A stretch of DNA of 64,000 bases from Pseudaeromonas sharmana (GTDB lineage Bacteria > Pseudomonadota > Gammaproteobacteria > Enterobacterales > Aeromonadaceae). The translations under genes were made by a program, and so were the position numbers. Location of the stretch: NCBI RefSeq assembly GCF_042649925.1, contig NZ_JBHSAF010000003.1:148675-212674 (forward strand), given 5' to 3'. Under the pieces are notes generated by a model. It was not told where the DNA came from. It did no database searches and saw nothing but the letters and a program-made list of their open reading frames with translations. Below are positions 34,555-43,456 of this stretch, piece by piece. Each line of letters begins with the position of its first letter. Position 1 is the stretch's first letter.

Positions 34555-35421
34555 GTGAGCAGGAGTGAGGTGGCACCACAATGGCAAGCTTATTGGCAGC
34601 TGGCGCGACTGGATAAGCCGATAGGCTCCCTGTTATTGCTGTGGCCGACCCTGTGGTCTCTTTGGTTGGCGGCCGGCGGTTGGCCGGGCTGGCAATTGCT
34701 GGCCGTGTTTATCGCTGGCGTCTGGCTGATGCGCTCAGCCGGCTGTGTGATCAATGACTATGCGGATCGGCATCTGGATGGCCACGTCAAACGTACGGCG
34801 GCCCGCCCTTTGCCGGCCGGCCGGCTTGGTAGCCGACAGGCACTGGTTTTTTTCGCCGTACTGGTGCTGGCATCGTTCGTACTGGTGCTGACACTGAACC
34901 GTTACACGATCGCATTATCGCTGGTCGGTTTGCTGCTGGCGGTGGTGTACCCCTTCATGAAACGGGTGACCAACTTGCCACAACTGGTGTTGGGCTTGGC
35001 CTTCTCCTGGGCCATTCCCATGGCGTGGGCAGCGGTCAGAGGTGAGTTAGTACTGACAACCTGGTTGTTGTTTCTGGCCAATGCTCTGTGGACCGTGGCC
35101 TATGACACCTATTACGCTATGGTGGATCGCGACGATGACCTGCGTATCGGCGTCAAGTCGACGGCGATCCTGTTCGGTCGACATGACAGGACGATCATCC
35201 TGTTGTTACAGGCTGGCATGTTGGTGTGTCTGGCGGTGGTGGCCGTGATCAGCGCGCTGGGCTGGCCATTTATGCTGGCCTGGTGTGTGGCAGGCGGGCT
35301 GTTTGCCGAACAGTACTGGTCGACCCGTTTACGGGAACGGGAACGCTGCTTTCAGGCGTTTCTTGGCAATAATCGTGTTGGAGCCGTACTGTTTGCCGGC
35401 ATTGTGCTCAGCTTGTTATGA
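34555..35421 (+). CDS. ubiA: 4-hydroxybenzoate octaprenyltransferase
   Basis: 288 residues (E. coli 290). Inner-membrane enzyme joining the polyprenyl chain to 4-hydroxybenzoate. The two Asp-rich metal motifs are NDYADRHLDGHVKRTAARPL and YDTYYAMVDRDDDLRIGVKS. GTG at 34555 is chosen: it has ggaggag upstream and starts 1 nt after the ubiC stop. Some nine hydrophobic segments. Confidence 0.97.
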   Translation: MSRSEVAPQWQAYWQLARLDKPIGSLLLLWPTLWSLWLAAGGWPGWQLLAVFIAGVWLMRSAGCVINDYADRHLDGHVKRTAARPLPAGRLGSRQALVFFAVLVLASFVLVLTLNRYTIALSLVGLLLAVVYPFMKRVTNLPQLVLGLAFSWAIPMAWAAVRGELVLTTWLLFLANALWTVAYDTYYAMVDRDDDLRIGVKSTAILFGRHDRTIILLLQAGMLVCLAVVAVISALGWPFMLAWCVAGGLFAEQYWSTRLRERERCFQAFLGNNRVGAVLFAGIVLSLL

Positions 35422-35466
35422 GTATTGGGCCTGCTCGCCGAGCAGGCAACGTCTCGCGCTCGTTAA

Positions 35467-35506
35467 TAAAAAAACCTCGTGCAGCAAGCTGACGAGGTTT
35501 TTTTAT
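35467..35506. terminator. Bidirectional terminator between ubiA and plsB
   Basis: Stem aaaaacctcgt (35470-35480) / acgaggttttt (35492-35502), an 11-nt loop, and A/T runs on both sides. Confidence 0.92.
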
Positions 35507-35528
35507 CTCTCCGCCTTCAGGCTGCAGT

Positions 35529-37958
35529 TCAGCCGAGGTGCTGTATGGTTCGGCGTACCGGATCGGGCAGCAGTGGCAGCAGGCTGCAAAGCAGTGACTC
35601 GACTGCAGTCGTGTCGACGGTCAAGGGGGCGGCATCATCCCCGGTCAACAGGCCTTGATGGCGCAGGGTCTGCAACAAGGTCCGGAAAAGCGACTGATCA
35701 CTGAACTCGGGGGCGTGAATGCCATGCAAGGTTGCCAGGCGCATCGCCATCATCTGGCTGTCGGCAGCCAGTTGTTCGCCATCAATGTGCGTGCTGCGCT
35801 GCAACAGGCTGAGGGTCAGTGCATAGCGCTGCAGTGTCTCCTGCACGCTTTGCGCCAACAGCAGCAGGCGTTGCTGTTCTGCCGCGCAGACCCAAAATCC
35901 GCCTTCACGTACCTCAATGAGTCCTTCATGTTGCAAGGCCGTCAGCAGTGCATCCACGGCTTCTGGGAGGGCGTCAATGTCGTTACGCAAGAACAACTCG
36001 CGCTGCATCAGCGGATAGATACTCCGACACAGGGCGAGCAGGCCGGGGGTGTCGATGCCTTCATTGCGTTCAATCAGTGTCGCCAGTAGTCCGGGCAAGG
36101 CAAACAGGTGCAGTATGGTGTTACGGTAGAAGGTCATCAGGATGGCTTGATAGCGATCGACGCTGATGATCTGGCCGAGCCGGTCTTCGGTCACCTGGAA
36201 TTTGTTCAGTTCCAGCGCTTGGTCCAACAGGGTTTCGGCGGGCAGATCGGGCACAGTACTGAAGCGGCTGTAGGGAACCTGGCGCAGCAATTTGGTGTAG
36301 AGGTCAATTTGAGCGACCAGGGCATCCCGTGGCAGCGCCTGGCGATCGCTGGCCAGCAGGGCAAGGGCGCTCAGCGTCAAGCCGTTGACCGCGGCGGCAT
36401 CATTGATGCGGGTCATCAAATCCCGTGCCAGCTGATCAACGGTGTCACCCAGCCAGGTCGGTTTGTGCTGGCCGCTGGGATCCATGTCATTCCGCCACGA
36501 CGGAACCTGCTGTTGCAGGAATTGGTGCAGGGTCAGCGGTTCGCCGAAGTTGACGAAGCTGCGGCCGAAATTGCGCAATTTGCCGAGGATCCCGATGACC
36601 TGCCAGACATTCTCTTTTTCCTTGCGGCTGCCTTTGAGCTCCTTGAGGTATGTGTTGACCTCCATGACATGTTCATAGCCGAGGTAGACAGGGACAAATG
36701 TCAGCGGACGGCGCACTCCGCGCAGCTGAGCCTGCAGTGTCATTGCGATCATGCCGGTCTTCGGCTGCAGCAGCCGGCCGGTACGTGAGCGCCCACCTTC
36801 GGTGAAATACTCAACGGCATATCCACGGGCAAATAGCTCGCTGAGGTATTCGCGGAAGACGGTGCTGTACAGCTTGTCCCCCTTGAAGCTGCGGCGCAGG
36901 AAGAAGGCACCACCACGCCGGAACAGAGGACCCGCTGGCCAAAAGTTAAGGTTGATACCGGCGGCGATATGCGGCGGCATCATGCCCTGGTGGTAGATGA
37001 CATAGGACAGCAACAGGTAATCCATATGGCTGCGGTGGCAGGGCATATAGATGATTTCGTGTCCTTCACGCGCCAGTCGGCGCACCTCTTCTCCCCCGTG
37101 TACCGTGATGCCGCGATAGAGCTTGTTCCACAGCCAGCCGAGAAAATAATCGAGGAAGCGAATCAGACGATACGAGAAGTTGGAGCCCATCTCCTCAAGG
37201 TAGGCGAGTGCCCTGCCGCGAATGACCTCGGGATCAACCCCTTCGCTGCTGGCTTGTTCACGGATGGCCTGCACTATGTTGTCGTTGCGCAATAACTCGT
37301 TGAACAGCGCCTGTCGGTCCGGTAGACGCGGGCCTTTAGCCGCCTGACGTTGACGGCTGAAATGGATGCGCGCTACGCGTGCCAGCTTGTGGGCGACCGA
37401 TTCATCGGTGCCCAGCTCGTTGACCAGTTGCCGCAATGAGACCGGTAGCGAGAAGCGCACGCGGTTTTCCCGACCATACAGCGCGACAATCAGGGCCTTG
37501 TGCAGTGCGCTCGGCGTTTTGGCGGCCGGCGGCTGCAGGCGATGGCGACGCTCACGACCTGGGGCGCGTTGCCATAACAGCGTGACCGGGACCAGTTGCA
37601 CATCCAGCTCGGCATCCTGGTGGTGCAGGGCCAGCCACTCCTGAAAGGTGGACAAATTGGGCCCGTTGCGCCGTTTGATGCCGAATGGCAGCGGGGTTCG
37701 GTCGAGACAGACATAGCGCGGATGGGAGCGGCCTTGCCACAACAATGGTGTGAACGGGCTTGGTAGCCCCAGTTCAACGGCACAGAGTTCCAATGTCAGC
37801 AGATCACTGAGCGAGTCGGTGTTCAGCGCGTAGACAATCGGCCGCGCCGGATCCAGACCGAGTTGGCTGACCGGATCCTCGGGCAGACTGCGATGATTGA
37901 CGAGCAGACGGATCGGCAGGCGGCAGAGGGCCCGGACCAGGCGAGAGCCAAACGACAT
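35529..37958 (-). CDS. plsB: Glycerol-3-phosphate acyltransferase
   Basis: 809 residues (E. coli 807). Inner-membrane enzyme making 1-acyl-glycerol-3-phosphate, the first step of phospholipid synthesis. The acyltransferase HxxxxD motif is in CHRSHMDYLLLSY; other motifs include GGRSRTGRLLQPKTGMI and FVPVYLGYEHVMEV. Divergent from lexA across ~160 bp, as in E. coli, though without dgkA. Confidence 0.97.
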   Translation of the reverse strand: MSFGSRLVRALCRLPIRLLVNHRSLPEDPVSQLGLDPARPIVYALNTDSLSDLLTLELCAVELGLPSPFTPLLWQGRSHPRYVCLDRTPLPFGIKRRNGPNLSTFQEWLALHHQDAELDVQLVPVTLLWQRAPGRERRHRLQPPAAKTPSALHKALIVALYGRENRVRFSLPVSLRQLVNELGTDESVAHKLARVARIHFSRQRQAAKGPRLPDRQALFNELLRNDNIVQAIREQASSEGVDPEVIRGRALAYLEEMGSNFSYRLIRFLDYFLGWLWNKLYRGITVHGGEEVRRLAREGHEIIYMPCHRSHMDYLLLSYVIYHQGMMPPHIAAGINLNFWPAGPLFRRGGAFFLRRSFKGDKLYSTVFREYLSELFARGYAVEYFTEGGRSRTGRLLQPKTGMIAMTLQAQLRGVRRPLTFVPVYLGYEHVMEVNTYLKELKGSRKEKENVWQVIGILGKLRNFGRSFVNFGEPLTLHQFLQQQVPSWRNDMDPSGQHKPTWLGDTVDQLARDLMTRINDAAAVNGLTLSALALLASDRQALPRDALVAQIDLYTKLLRQVPYSRFSTVPDLPAETLLDQALELNKFQVTEDRLGQIISVDRYQAILMTFYRNTILHLFALPGLLATLIERNEGIDTPGLLALCRSIYPLMQRELFLRNDIDALPEAVDALLTALQHEGLIEVREGGFWVCAAEQQRLLLLAQSVQETLQRYALTLSLLQRSTHIDGEQLAADSQMMAMRLATLHGIHAPEFSDQSLFRTLLQTLRHQGLLTGDDAAPLTVDTTAVESLLCSLLPLLPDPVRRTIQHLG

Positions 37959-38071
37959 GATAGGTGGATCCTCAACTGTTGATGCGCTGCTAGCATACCA
38001 AAACTGGCCCGACTTGTCGTGCTGGCGCCGGATGCAATCGTGGTCGTTCAGGGCTTGCTTTGCGCAAACGA

Positions 38072-38107
38072 CTGTATATACTCACAGTATTCTGTATAAA
38101 TAGACAG
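38072..38107 (+). promoter_or_regulatory. Two LexA (SOS) boxes upstream of lexA
   Basis: ctgtatatactcacag at 38072-38087 and ctgtataaatagacag at 38092-38107 both fit CTG-N10-CAG; they are centred 20 bp apart. The second ends 9 nt before the lexA ATG, so LexA binding would block its own transcription, the same double-box autoregulation as in E. coli. Confidence 0.93.
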
Positions 38108-38116
38108 GCCATTGCG

Positions 38117-38743
38117 ATGAAACATCTGACACCGCGCCAGAACGAGGTCCTTGAGCTGATCAAGGAGTGTATGCAGGAATCCGGCATGCCGCCGACCCGG
38201 GCCGAAATTGCCCTGCGCCTTGGTTTCAAATCGGCCAACGCGGCTGAGGAACATTTGAAGGCACTGGCACGCAAGGGGGTGATCCGCATCATGCCGGGTA
38301 CCTCGCGCGGTATCCAGCTGTTGCAAGACGAGGAGGAACCGGTTGAGGAGAGCGGTTTGCCTCTGATCGGTCAGGTGGCCGCAGGTGAGCCGATCCTTGC
38401 CAGCGAGCATGTCGAAGCACATTACCAGGTTGACCCTGCGATGTTTCAGCCCAAAGCCGACTTCCTGTTGCGCGTGCATGGCATGAGCATGAAGAACATC
38501 GGTATTCTGGATGGCGACCTGCTGGCGGTGCACAAGACCGAACAGGTGCGCAATGGTCAGGTGGTTGTCGCCCGGGTGGGCGACGACGAGGTCACGGTGA
38601 AGCGTTTTGAACGCAAGGGCCAGCTGGTTTGGCTGCTGCCAGAAAATGAAGAGCTGGAACCCATTCGCGTCGATCTGGGTGAGCAGTCACTCTCGATTGA
38701 GGGTCTGGCGGTTGGCGTGATTCGCAACGGTGGCTGGCACTGA
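38117..38743 (+). CDS. lexA: SOS response repressor LexA
   Basis: 208 residues. N-terminal winged helix (PPTRAEIALRLGFKSANAAE), self-cleavage site Ala89-Gly90 (GQVAAGEP), catalytic Ser124 (HGMSMKNIGI) and Lys162 (EVTVKRF). Cleaved upon RecA activation to induce DNA repair genes. ATG at 38117 follows directly on the second SOS box; an in-frame reading to 38060 crosses the operators and is rejected. Confidence 0.98.
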   Translation: MKHLTPRQNEVLELIKECMQESGMPPTRAEIALRLGFKSANAAEEHLKALARKGVIRIMPGTSRGIQLLQDEEEPVEESGLPLIGQVAAGEPILASEHVEAHYQVDPAMFQPKADFLLRVHGMSMKNIGILDGDLLAVHKTEQVRNGQVVVARVGDDEVTVKRFERKGQLVWLLPENEELEPIRVDLGEQSLSIEGLAVGVIRNGGWH

Positions 38744-38764
38744 CCTTCCCCGCCGGTGTCCGCT

Positions 38765-39229
38765 TCAGCGGGCACCGGGAAAGCCCAGCTGACGCCAGCT
38801 TTCGTAAACAAAAACGGACACTGCATTCGACAGATTCATGCTGCGGCTCTGCGGCAGCATCGGAATACGCAAGCGTTGCTCCGGGGGCAGACTCTCGATT
38901 ATCTCGTTTGGCAAGCCTCGGGTCTCCGGGCCAAACAGCAGTATATCCCCAGCGGCAAAACGGGTATCCGATGGATACTGTTGTCCCTTGGTCGTGCAGG
39001 CATAGACCCGGCCGTCACCCAGTTCGGCCAGGCAACTGGCCAGATCCGCATAGCGCCTGACATCGGCAAACTCGTGATAATCGAGGCCGGCGCGACGCAC
39101 TCGCTTGTCATCCCACGCAAAGCCCAGCGGTTCAATCAGATGCAGTCGATAGCCGGTATTGGCACACAGGCGGATGATGTTGCCGGTATTTGGCGGAATT
39201 TCTGGTTGGAACAACACGATATGCAGCAT
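38765..39229 (-). CDS. trmL: tRNA (cytidine/uridine-2'-O-)-methyltransferase TrmL
   Basis: 154 residues (E. coli 157). SPOUT-class enzyme that 2'-O-methylates position 34 of leucine tRNAs. Starts MLHIVLFQPEIPPNTGNIIR, and the C-terminal trefoil-knot sequence (LLFGPETRGLP, LRIPMLPQSRSMNLSNAVSV) is complete. ATG at 39229 has GAGG upstream. Confidence 0.96.
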   Translation of the reverse strand: MLHIVLFQPEIPPNTGNIIRLCANTGYRLHLIEPLGFAWDDKRVRRAGLDYHEFADVRRYADLASCLAELGDGRVYACTTKGQQYPSDTRFAAGDILLFGPETRGLPNEIIESLPPEQRLRIPMLPQSRSMNLSNAVSVFVYESWRQLGFPGAR

Positions 39230-39393
39230 CCTGACCTCGGAACAGCGCAGATGGGACGGCAAGGATACCCAAGCTGACGCGACAGGGGAATCCCGCTCGT
39301 GCACGGGGATTGTCCTTGAGACGGCAACGGGTATGATAGTGATCCTTTTCACACTCGCAGGCAGGATGCCTGCTGTCTGTCGGGGAAGAGACA

Positions 39394-40317
39394 GTGACTA
39401 CCCATTCCTATTCCCGTCTGGTGACGTTGGCCGGTCTGGCCTCAACCGCCACGGCCGGAATTTTGATCATCGCCAAGCTAACGGCCTGGCTGCTGACAGG
39501 TTCATCCAGCCTGTTGGCCTCGCTGACCGATTCGCTGATGGATATCAGCGCTTCGTTGATCAATCTGTTCGCCATCCGCTATGCCCTGGCGCCGGCGGAT
39601 GATGACCACAGCTTTGGCCATGGCAAAGCCGAGTCGCTGGCCAGCCTGGCCCAGGCGGCCTTTATCACAGGCTCGGCCCTGGTCTTGGTGATGAATGGCT
39701 TCTCGCGCCTGATTGCGCCGGAGCCAATGCGCAACATCGATCTGGGGCTGTGGGTGACGGTGGGTTCCTTTGTCCTGACGCTGGTGCTGGTTCTGATCCA
39801 GGGCTATGTGGTGCGTCGCACCAACAGCCAGGCAGTGAAGGCCGACCGACTACATTATCAATCCGATCTGCTGTTCAACGCCGGTGTGCTGCTGGCGCTG
39901 GTCCTGTCAGCCTGGGGCTGGCTGTGGGCAGACGGTCTGTTCGCCATGCTGCTCGGGCTCTATATCCTCAAGGGGGCCGTCGAGATAGGCTATGAAGCGG
40001 TGCAGACGTTGCTCGATCGTCAATTGCCGGATGAAGAGCGGGCGCAGATTGAACAACTGGCCATTTCGGTGCCGGGGGTCAATGGCGTGCATGATCTGCG
40101 TACCCGTCAGTCAGGACAAATGAAGTTCATCCAACTGCATCTGGAGCTGGACGACCAACTACCGCTGGTTTACGCCCACGCTTTGGCGGATCAGGCGGAA
40201 GCCGCCATTCGTCAGATGTTCCCGCAGGCCGATATCATCATTCACATGGACCCGATGTCTGTGCTGGCGACCGAGGCTCCCGAAGAGGGGGCCAGGGTAT
40301 TACACTCTCAAGGATGA
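39394..40317 (+). CDS. fieF: Cation-efflux pump FieF (cation diffusion facilitator)
   Basis: 307 residues (E. coli 300). Inner-membrane metal/proton antiporter exporting ferrous iron or zinc. Metal-site residues in DSLMDISASL (Asp pair) and HSFGHGKAE are intact, plus the C-terminal cytoplasmic dimerisation domain (HDLRTRQSGQMKFIQLHLEL). GTG start with ggggaagag upstream. cysE starts 3 nt after its stop. Confidence 0.94.
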   Translation: MTTHSYSRLVTLAGLASTATAGILIIAKLTAWLLTGSSSLLASLTDSLMDISASLINLFAIRYALAPADDDHSFGHGKAESLASLAQAAFITGSALVLVMNGFSRLIAPEPMRNIDLGLWVTVGSFVLTLVLVLIQGYVVRRTNSQAVKADRLHYQSDLLFNAGVLLALVLSAWGWLWADGLFAMLLGLYILKGAVEIGYEAVQTLLDRQLPDEERAQIEQLAISVPGVNGVHDLRTRQSGQMKFIQLHLELDDQLPLVYAHALADQAEAAIRQMFPQADIIIHMDPMSVLATEAPEEGARVLHSQG

Positions 40318-40320
40318 TCT

Positions 40321-41100
40321 ATGAGCTGCATCAAGCAAGTAACGTGGGACAAAATCCGCGACGAGGCGACACAGATGATCGCCGAGGAGCCGATGCTGGC
40401 CAGTTTCTTCCACTCGACGATTCTGAATCATGAGTCGCTGCGCTCGGCACTGAGTTTTCAGCTGGCGAATAAGCTGGGTAGTGCCGTCATGCCGGCCATG
40501 GTATTACGCGAGGTGATCGAGACCGCGCTTACGGCACAACCCGAGATCCTCGATGCGGTGGCGGCGGATATCTGCGCGGTGAAAGATCGCGACCCTGCGG
40601 TGCGCTACTACTCGACACCCTTGCTCTATCTCAAAGGCTTCCATGCACTGCAGGGCTACCGTGTCAGTCACTGGTTATGGAATCAGGGACGTCGGGCGTT
40701 GGCCATCTTCCTGCAAAACCAAATTTCAGTAGTGTTCGGCGTTGATGTCCACCCGGCCGCTCGAATTGGTCGCGGCATCATGTTTGATCATGCCTCGGGC
40801 ATCGTCATCGGTGAAACTGCGGTGATCGAGAATGACGTCTCTATCCTGCAAAACGTCACGCTGGGTGGTACCGGGAAAGAACATGGTGATCGTCATCCGA
40901 AGATTCGGGAAGGGGTGATGATTGGCGCTGGCGCCAAGGTGCTTGGCAATATCGAGGTGGGATGCGGCGCCAAGATTGGGGCTGGCAGCGTAGTGCTGCA
41001 GGCGGTGCCGCCGCACACCACAGTGGCTGGGGTTCCGGCCCGCGTGGTGGGGACCCCGGGTTGTGACAAGCCGTCCCTGGACATGAATCAGGGGCTGTAA
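40321..41100 (+). CDS. cysE: Serine O-acetyltransferase
   Basis: 259 residues (E. coli 273). Makes O-acetylserine for cysteine synthesis. The N-terminal helical domain is followed by a left-handed beta-helix with hexapeptide repeats; the active-site region is HPAARIGRGIMFDHASGIVI and the ordered loop NVTLGGTGKEHGDRHPKI. The short tail ends DMNQGL; the C-terminal Ile that docks into cysteine synthase is not the last residue here. Close coupling to fieF suggests cotranscription. Confidence 0.96.
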   Translation: MSCIKQVTWDKIRDEATQMIAEEPMLASFFHSTILNHESLRSALSFQLANKLGSAVMPAMVLREVIETALTAQPEILDAVAADICAVKDRDPAVRYYSTPLLYLKGFHALQGYRVSHWLWNQGRRALAIFLQNQISVVFGVDVHPAARIGRGIMFDHASGIVIGETAVIENDVSILQNVTLGGTGKEHGDRHPKIREGVMIGAGAKVLGNIEVGCGAKIGAGSVVLQAVPPHTTVAGVPARVVGTPGCDKPSLDMNQGL

Positions 41101-41107
41101 GGCCACA

Positions 41108-42436
41108 ATGGCCGTCGGCCGTGTCATGCGGCGCAGACAGGCCTCTTTGCATGGGAGTCCTGATGTGAGTCGCGCTCTGGCTGGCGTGCTGATCCTCTGT
41201 ATGTGGCTGGCCGATCTGGGCCACCTGTATCTGGGCTGGAGCCAGTGGCCAGCGGCCGCGCTGGCCTGGGGGGCGACTGTGCTGCTTGGTCCTTTTCTCG
41301 ACCCTGCGGCACGACGGCAATGCCTGATCCTCTATCTTTGTGCACTTCTGATGCTGGCCGTGGCGTTGCTGCAGGGTGCCCGGCTCTCCTGGTCCAGCCT
41401 GTTGCTACCGAACATCGACATGGTGACCCTGTTTGCTGCCGTCAGTTGCCTGAACCTGGCGACACAGGCGTTGGCGCGCTCCTCCGGCACCGTCACCGGT
41501 TGGCGTGGGGTAGTGAGTACCCTCGCTGCCGTCAATCTGCTCGGGGCAGTCATCAACATGTCGGTGTTGTTTGTCGTCGGCGATCATCTGGCCAGAGATG
41601 GTCGGCTGGAGCGGCGGCAGGTGATCATGCTCAGCCGAATCTACTGCTGTGCCGCGTTCTGGTCGCCATTCTTTATTGCCATGGCCGTCGCCATGACCTA
41701 CGCCCCGGGCATGGTGTTCAGTGCGCTGTTGCCGCTGGGGCTGCTCGGGGCCCTGGCGGCGATGGTCTTGACGGCGCTCGAGGTCGGCCGCCTGGGGATG
41801 AGTGGTTTCGAGGGGTATCCGTTACGCCTGCGCACCTTGTTGTTGCCGGGCACGCTGGCGCTGACGGTATTGCTGGGGCACTTGCTGTGGCCTGATTTGA
41901 GTATCGTCGGCATCATTGCGTTAACGGCTCCGGTGATCTCCCTATTGCTGATGCCGGCGACCGGTCGTCGGGCGGCGCTGCGTCGGCAAGTTACCGAACG
42001 TTTTCCTGCGATGGGTAGCCAAATCGTGCTGTTCCTCGGTGCCGGGCTGCTGGCTGCCGGGATTAATGGCTTGACCCAAATCTGGTCCCCGGCGCCGTTG
42101 CTGTCCTGCTTTAGTCACTATGGGGTACTCGAGGCCGCATTGACGCTGGCGCTGATACTGCTCATCGCCTATTTCGGCGTTCATCCGATCATCACGATCT
42201 CCTCTCTGGCGCCGCTGTTGTGGCATTTGCAACCGGATCCGACCCTGCTGGGGCTGACCTTTCTTCTGGCGTGGGGGCTAGCCACCGGTGCGACGCCGTT
42301 GTCGGGAGCGAACCTGGCGCTGCTGGCCTGTTACCGGGTGCGAGCTCGGGATCTGTTGTTTTGGAATCTGGGCTATGCCGGGCGGATGTGGCTGGTCTGT
42401 GTCGGGTTATTTGCGCTCTATCTCTGGTGGTATTGA
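41108..42436 (+). CDS. Polytopic membrane protein, ion-transporter-superfamily-like permease
   Basis: 442 residues from ATG at 41108, or 423 from GTG at 41165, which has a better ggagtc site; the start is unresolved. About 11-12 hydrophobic segments. The two halves show an IT-superfamily flavour: NLLGAVINMSVLFVVGDHLA in the first and VHPIITISSLAPLL with GATPLSGANLALLACYRV in the second, as in citrate/arsenite-type permeases. The substrate is unknown. It directly follows cysE (7 nt) and may be part of a fieF-cysE transcript; export of a cysteine-pathway metabolite is speculation. Confidence 0.6.
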   Translation: MAVGRVMRRRQASLHGSPDVSRALAGVLILCMWLADLGHLYLGWSQWPAAALAWGATVLLGPFLDPAARRQCLILYLCALLMLAVALLQGARLSWSSLLLPNIDMVTLFAAVSCLNLATQALARSSGTVTGWRGVVSTLAAVNLLGAVINMSVLFVVGDHLARDGRLERRQVIMLSRIYCCAAFWSPFFIAMAVAMTYAPGMVFSALLPLGLLGALAAMVLTALEVGRLGMSGFEGYPLRLRTLLLPGTLALTVLLGHLLWPDLSIVGIIALTAPVISLLLMPATGRRAALRRQVTERFPAMGSQIVLFLGAGLLAAGINGLTQIWSPAPLLSCFSHYGVLEAALTLALILLIAYFGVHPIITISSLAPLLWHLQPDPTLLGLTFLLAWGLATGATPLSGANLALLACYRVRARDLLFWNLGYAGRMWLVCVGLFALYLWWY

Positions 42437-42568
42437 TGCGCAAAGCAGCAACCGGATGCCAGATCCGCTGGCAAAGCGGCTTGCAGCCTTGTTGCCTCTG
42501 GCGGCACGGGGTATTCTGGTGGCTCGAGCCTCGGGCAAGCCCCGAAACAGATCAATGAGACCATGGGT

Positions 42569-42784
42569 ATGACTATGTCGCTTGAAGTACTGGAACAACT
42601 GGAAGCCAAGGTGCAGACCGCGGTGGATAACATTGCGCTGCAGAAGATGGAAATCGAAGAGCTGAAAGCTCAGAACCAACGGCTCAAGGATGAGAACCAG
42701 CAACTGCGTAACGATCATCAAGCCTGGCAAGAGCGCTTGCGCGCCCTGCTTGGCAAGATGGATCAGATGGCGGACGCAGTCTGA
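42569..42784 (+). CDS. zapB: Cell division protein ZapB
   Basis: 71 residues, almost entirely coiled coil. Starts MTMSLEVLEQLEAKVQTAVD, as in E. coli ZapB, and ends WQERLRALLGKMDQM. Abundant cytoplasmic protein that assembles with ZapA at the Z ring. ATG at 42569 is chosen by homology; ATGs at 42563 and 42575 are in frame. zapB-rraA neighbourhood is conserved, convergent here. Confidence 0.94.
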   Translation: MTMSLEVLEQLEAKVQTAVDNIALQKMEIEELKAQNQRLKDENQQLRNDHQAWQERLRALLGKMDQMADAV

Positions 42785-42804
42785 ACCGCGACAGCTGAAA
42801 TAGC

Positions 42805-42836
42805 ACAACGCCGGCTCGAGCCGGCGTTGTTATTTG
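42805..42836 (+). terminator. Terminator between zapB and rraA
   Basis: Eleven-bp perfect stem acaacgccggc (42805-42815) / gccggcgttgt (42820-42830) with loop tcga, then tatttgtt. The T run is weak, but the stem is strong. Confidence 0.8.
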
Positions 42837-42850
42837 TTGCCCTGGCAAAC

Positions 42851-43336
42851 TCAGTCGAGATCCAGCGGCTCTGGTGACAGAATGATGCCGGTGGTATCGG
42901 CGTACAGATGGTCATCAGGCAGGAAGGTGACACCACCGAAATTGACCGGCAAATCGGTTTCGCCGACATCGCTGTCATCGGCACCCACCGGGATTGATGC
43001 CAGCGCCTGGATGCCGATATCCAGCTCACCGAGCGCATCGACTTCGCGTACGCTGCCGTAACAGACGATCCCTTCCCAGCCATTCTCGGTGGCTGTCGTC
43101 GCCATCTCGGCATCCAGCAGGGCTCGACGCAGTGAGCCACCGCCGTCGATCAACAATACACGTCCGATCCCGTTCTCTTTGACGAGTTCGTTAATCAGAC
43201 CGTTGGCTTCGAAACACTTGACGGTGGTGATGACGCCGCCGAAGGAGTTCCGGCCGCCGTAGGAACTGAACATGGGTTCGACAACGTCGACCAGATCAGC
43301 GTAGGTGTCGCAAAGTTCAGACGTATTGTATTCCAT
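42851..43336 (-). CDS. rraA: Regulator of RNase E activity RraA
   Basis: 161 residues, family length. Starts MEYNTSELCDTYADLVDVVE; contains the family segments FSSYGGRNSFGGVITTVKCF and GRVLLIDGGGSLRRALLDAE. Binds RNase E and inhibits mRNA decay. Lies 120 nt downstream of hslU with a GC-rich hairpin between (43382-43410); menA, found here in enterics, is absent. Confidence 0.96.
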   Translation of the reverse strand: MEYNTSELCDTYADLVDVVEPMFSSYGGRNSFGGVITTVKCFEANGLINELVKENGIGRVLLIDGGGSLRRALLDAEMATTATENGWEGIVCYGSVREVDALGELDIGIQALASIPVGADDSDVGETDLPVNFGGVTFLPDDHLYADTTGIILSPEPLDLD

Positions 43337-43456
43337 GGCTTGTTACCGAGGTGGATACAGGTGGCACAAGTATAAGGAGAGGCGGGGGCTTTTCAAAGCA
43401 AAACCCCCGCAGGGTGCGAGTGATATCGCGATTTGACGTGGCAGTGGGTGCCGGGG

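Noticed and set aside
43382..43410. Intrinsic terminator after hslU
   Set aside because: The stem gcggggg/cccccgc is strong, but no U tract follows on the minus strand, so readthrough into rraA remains possible.
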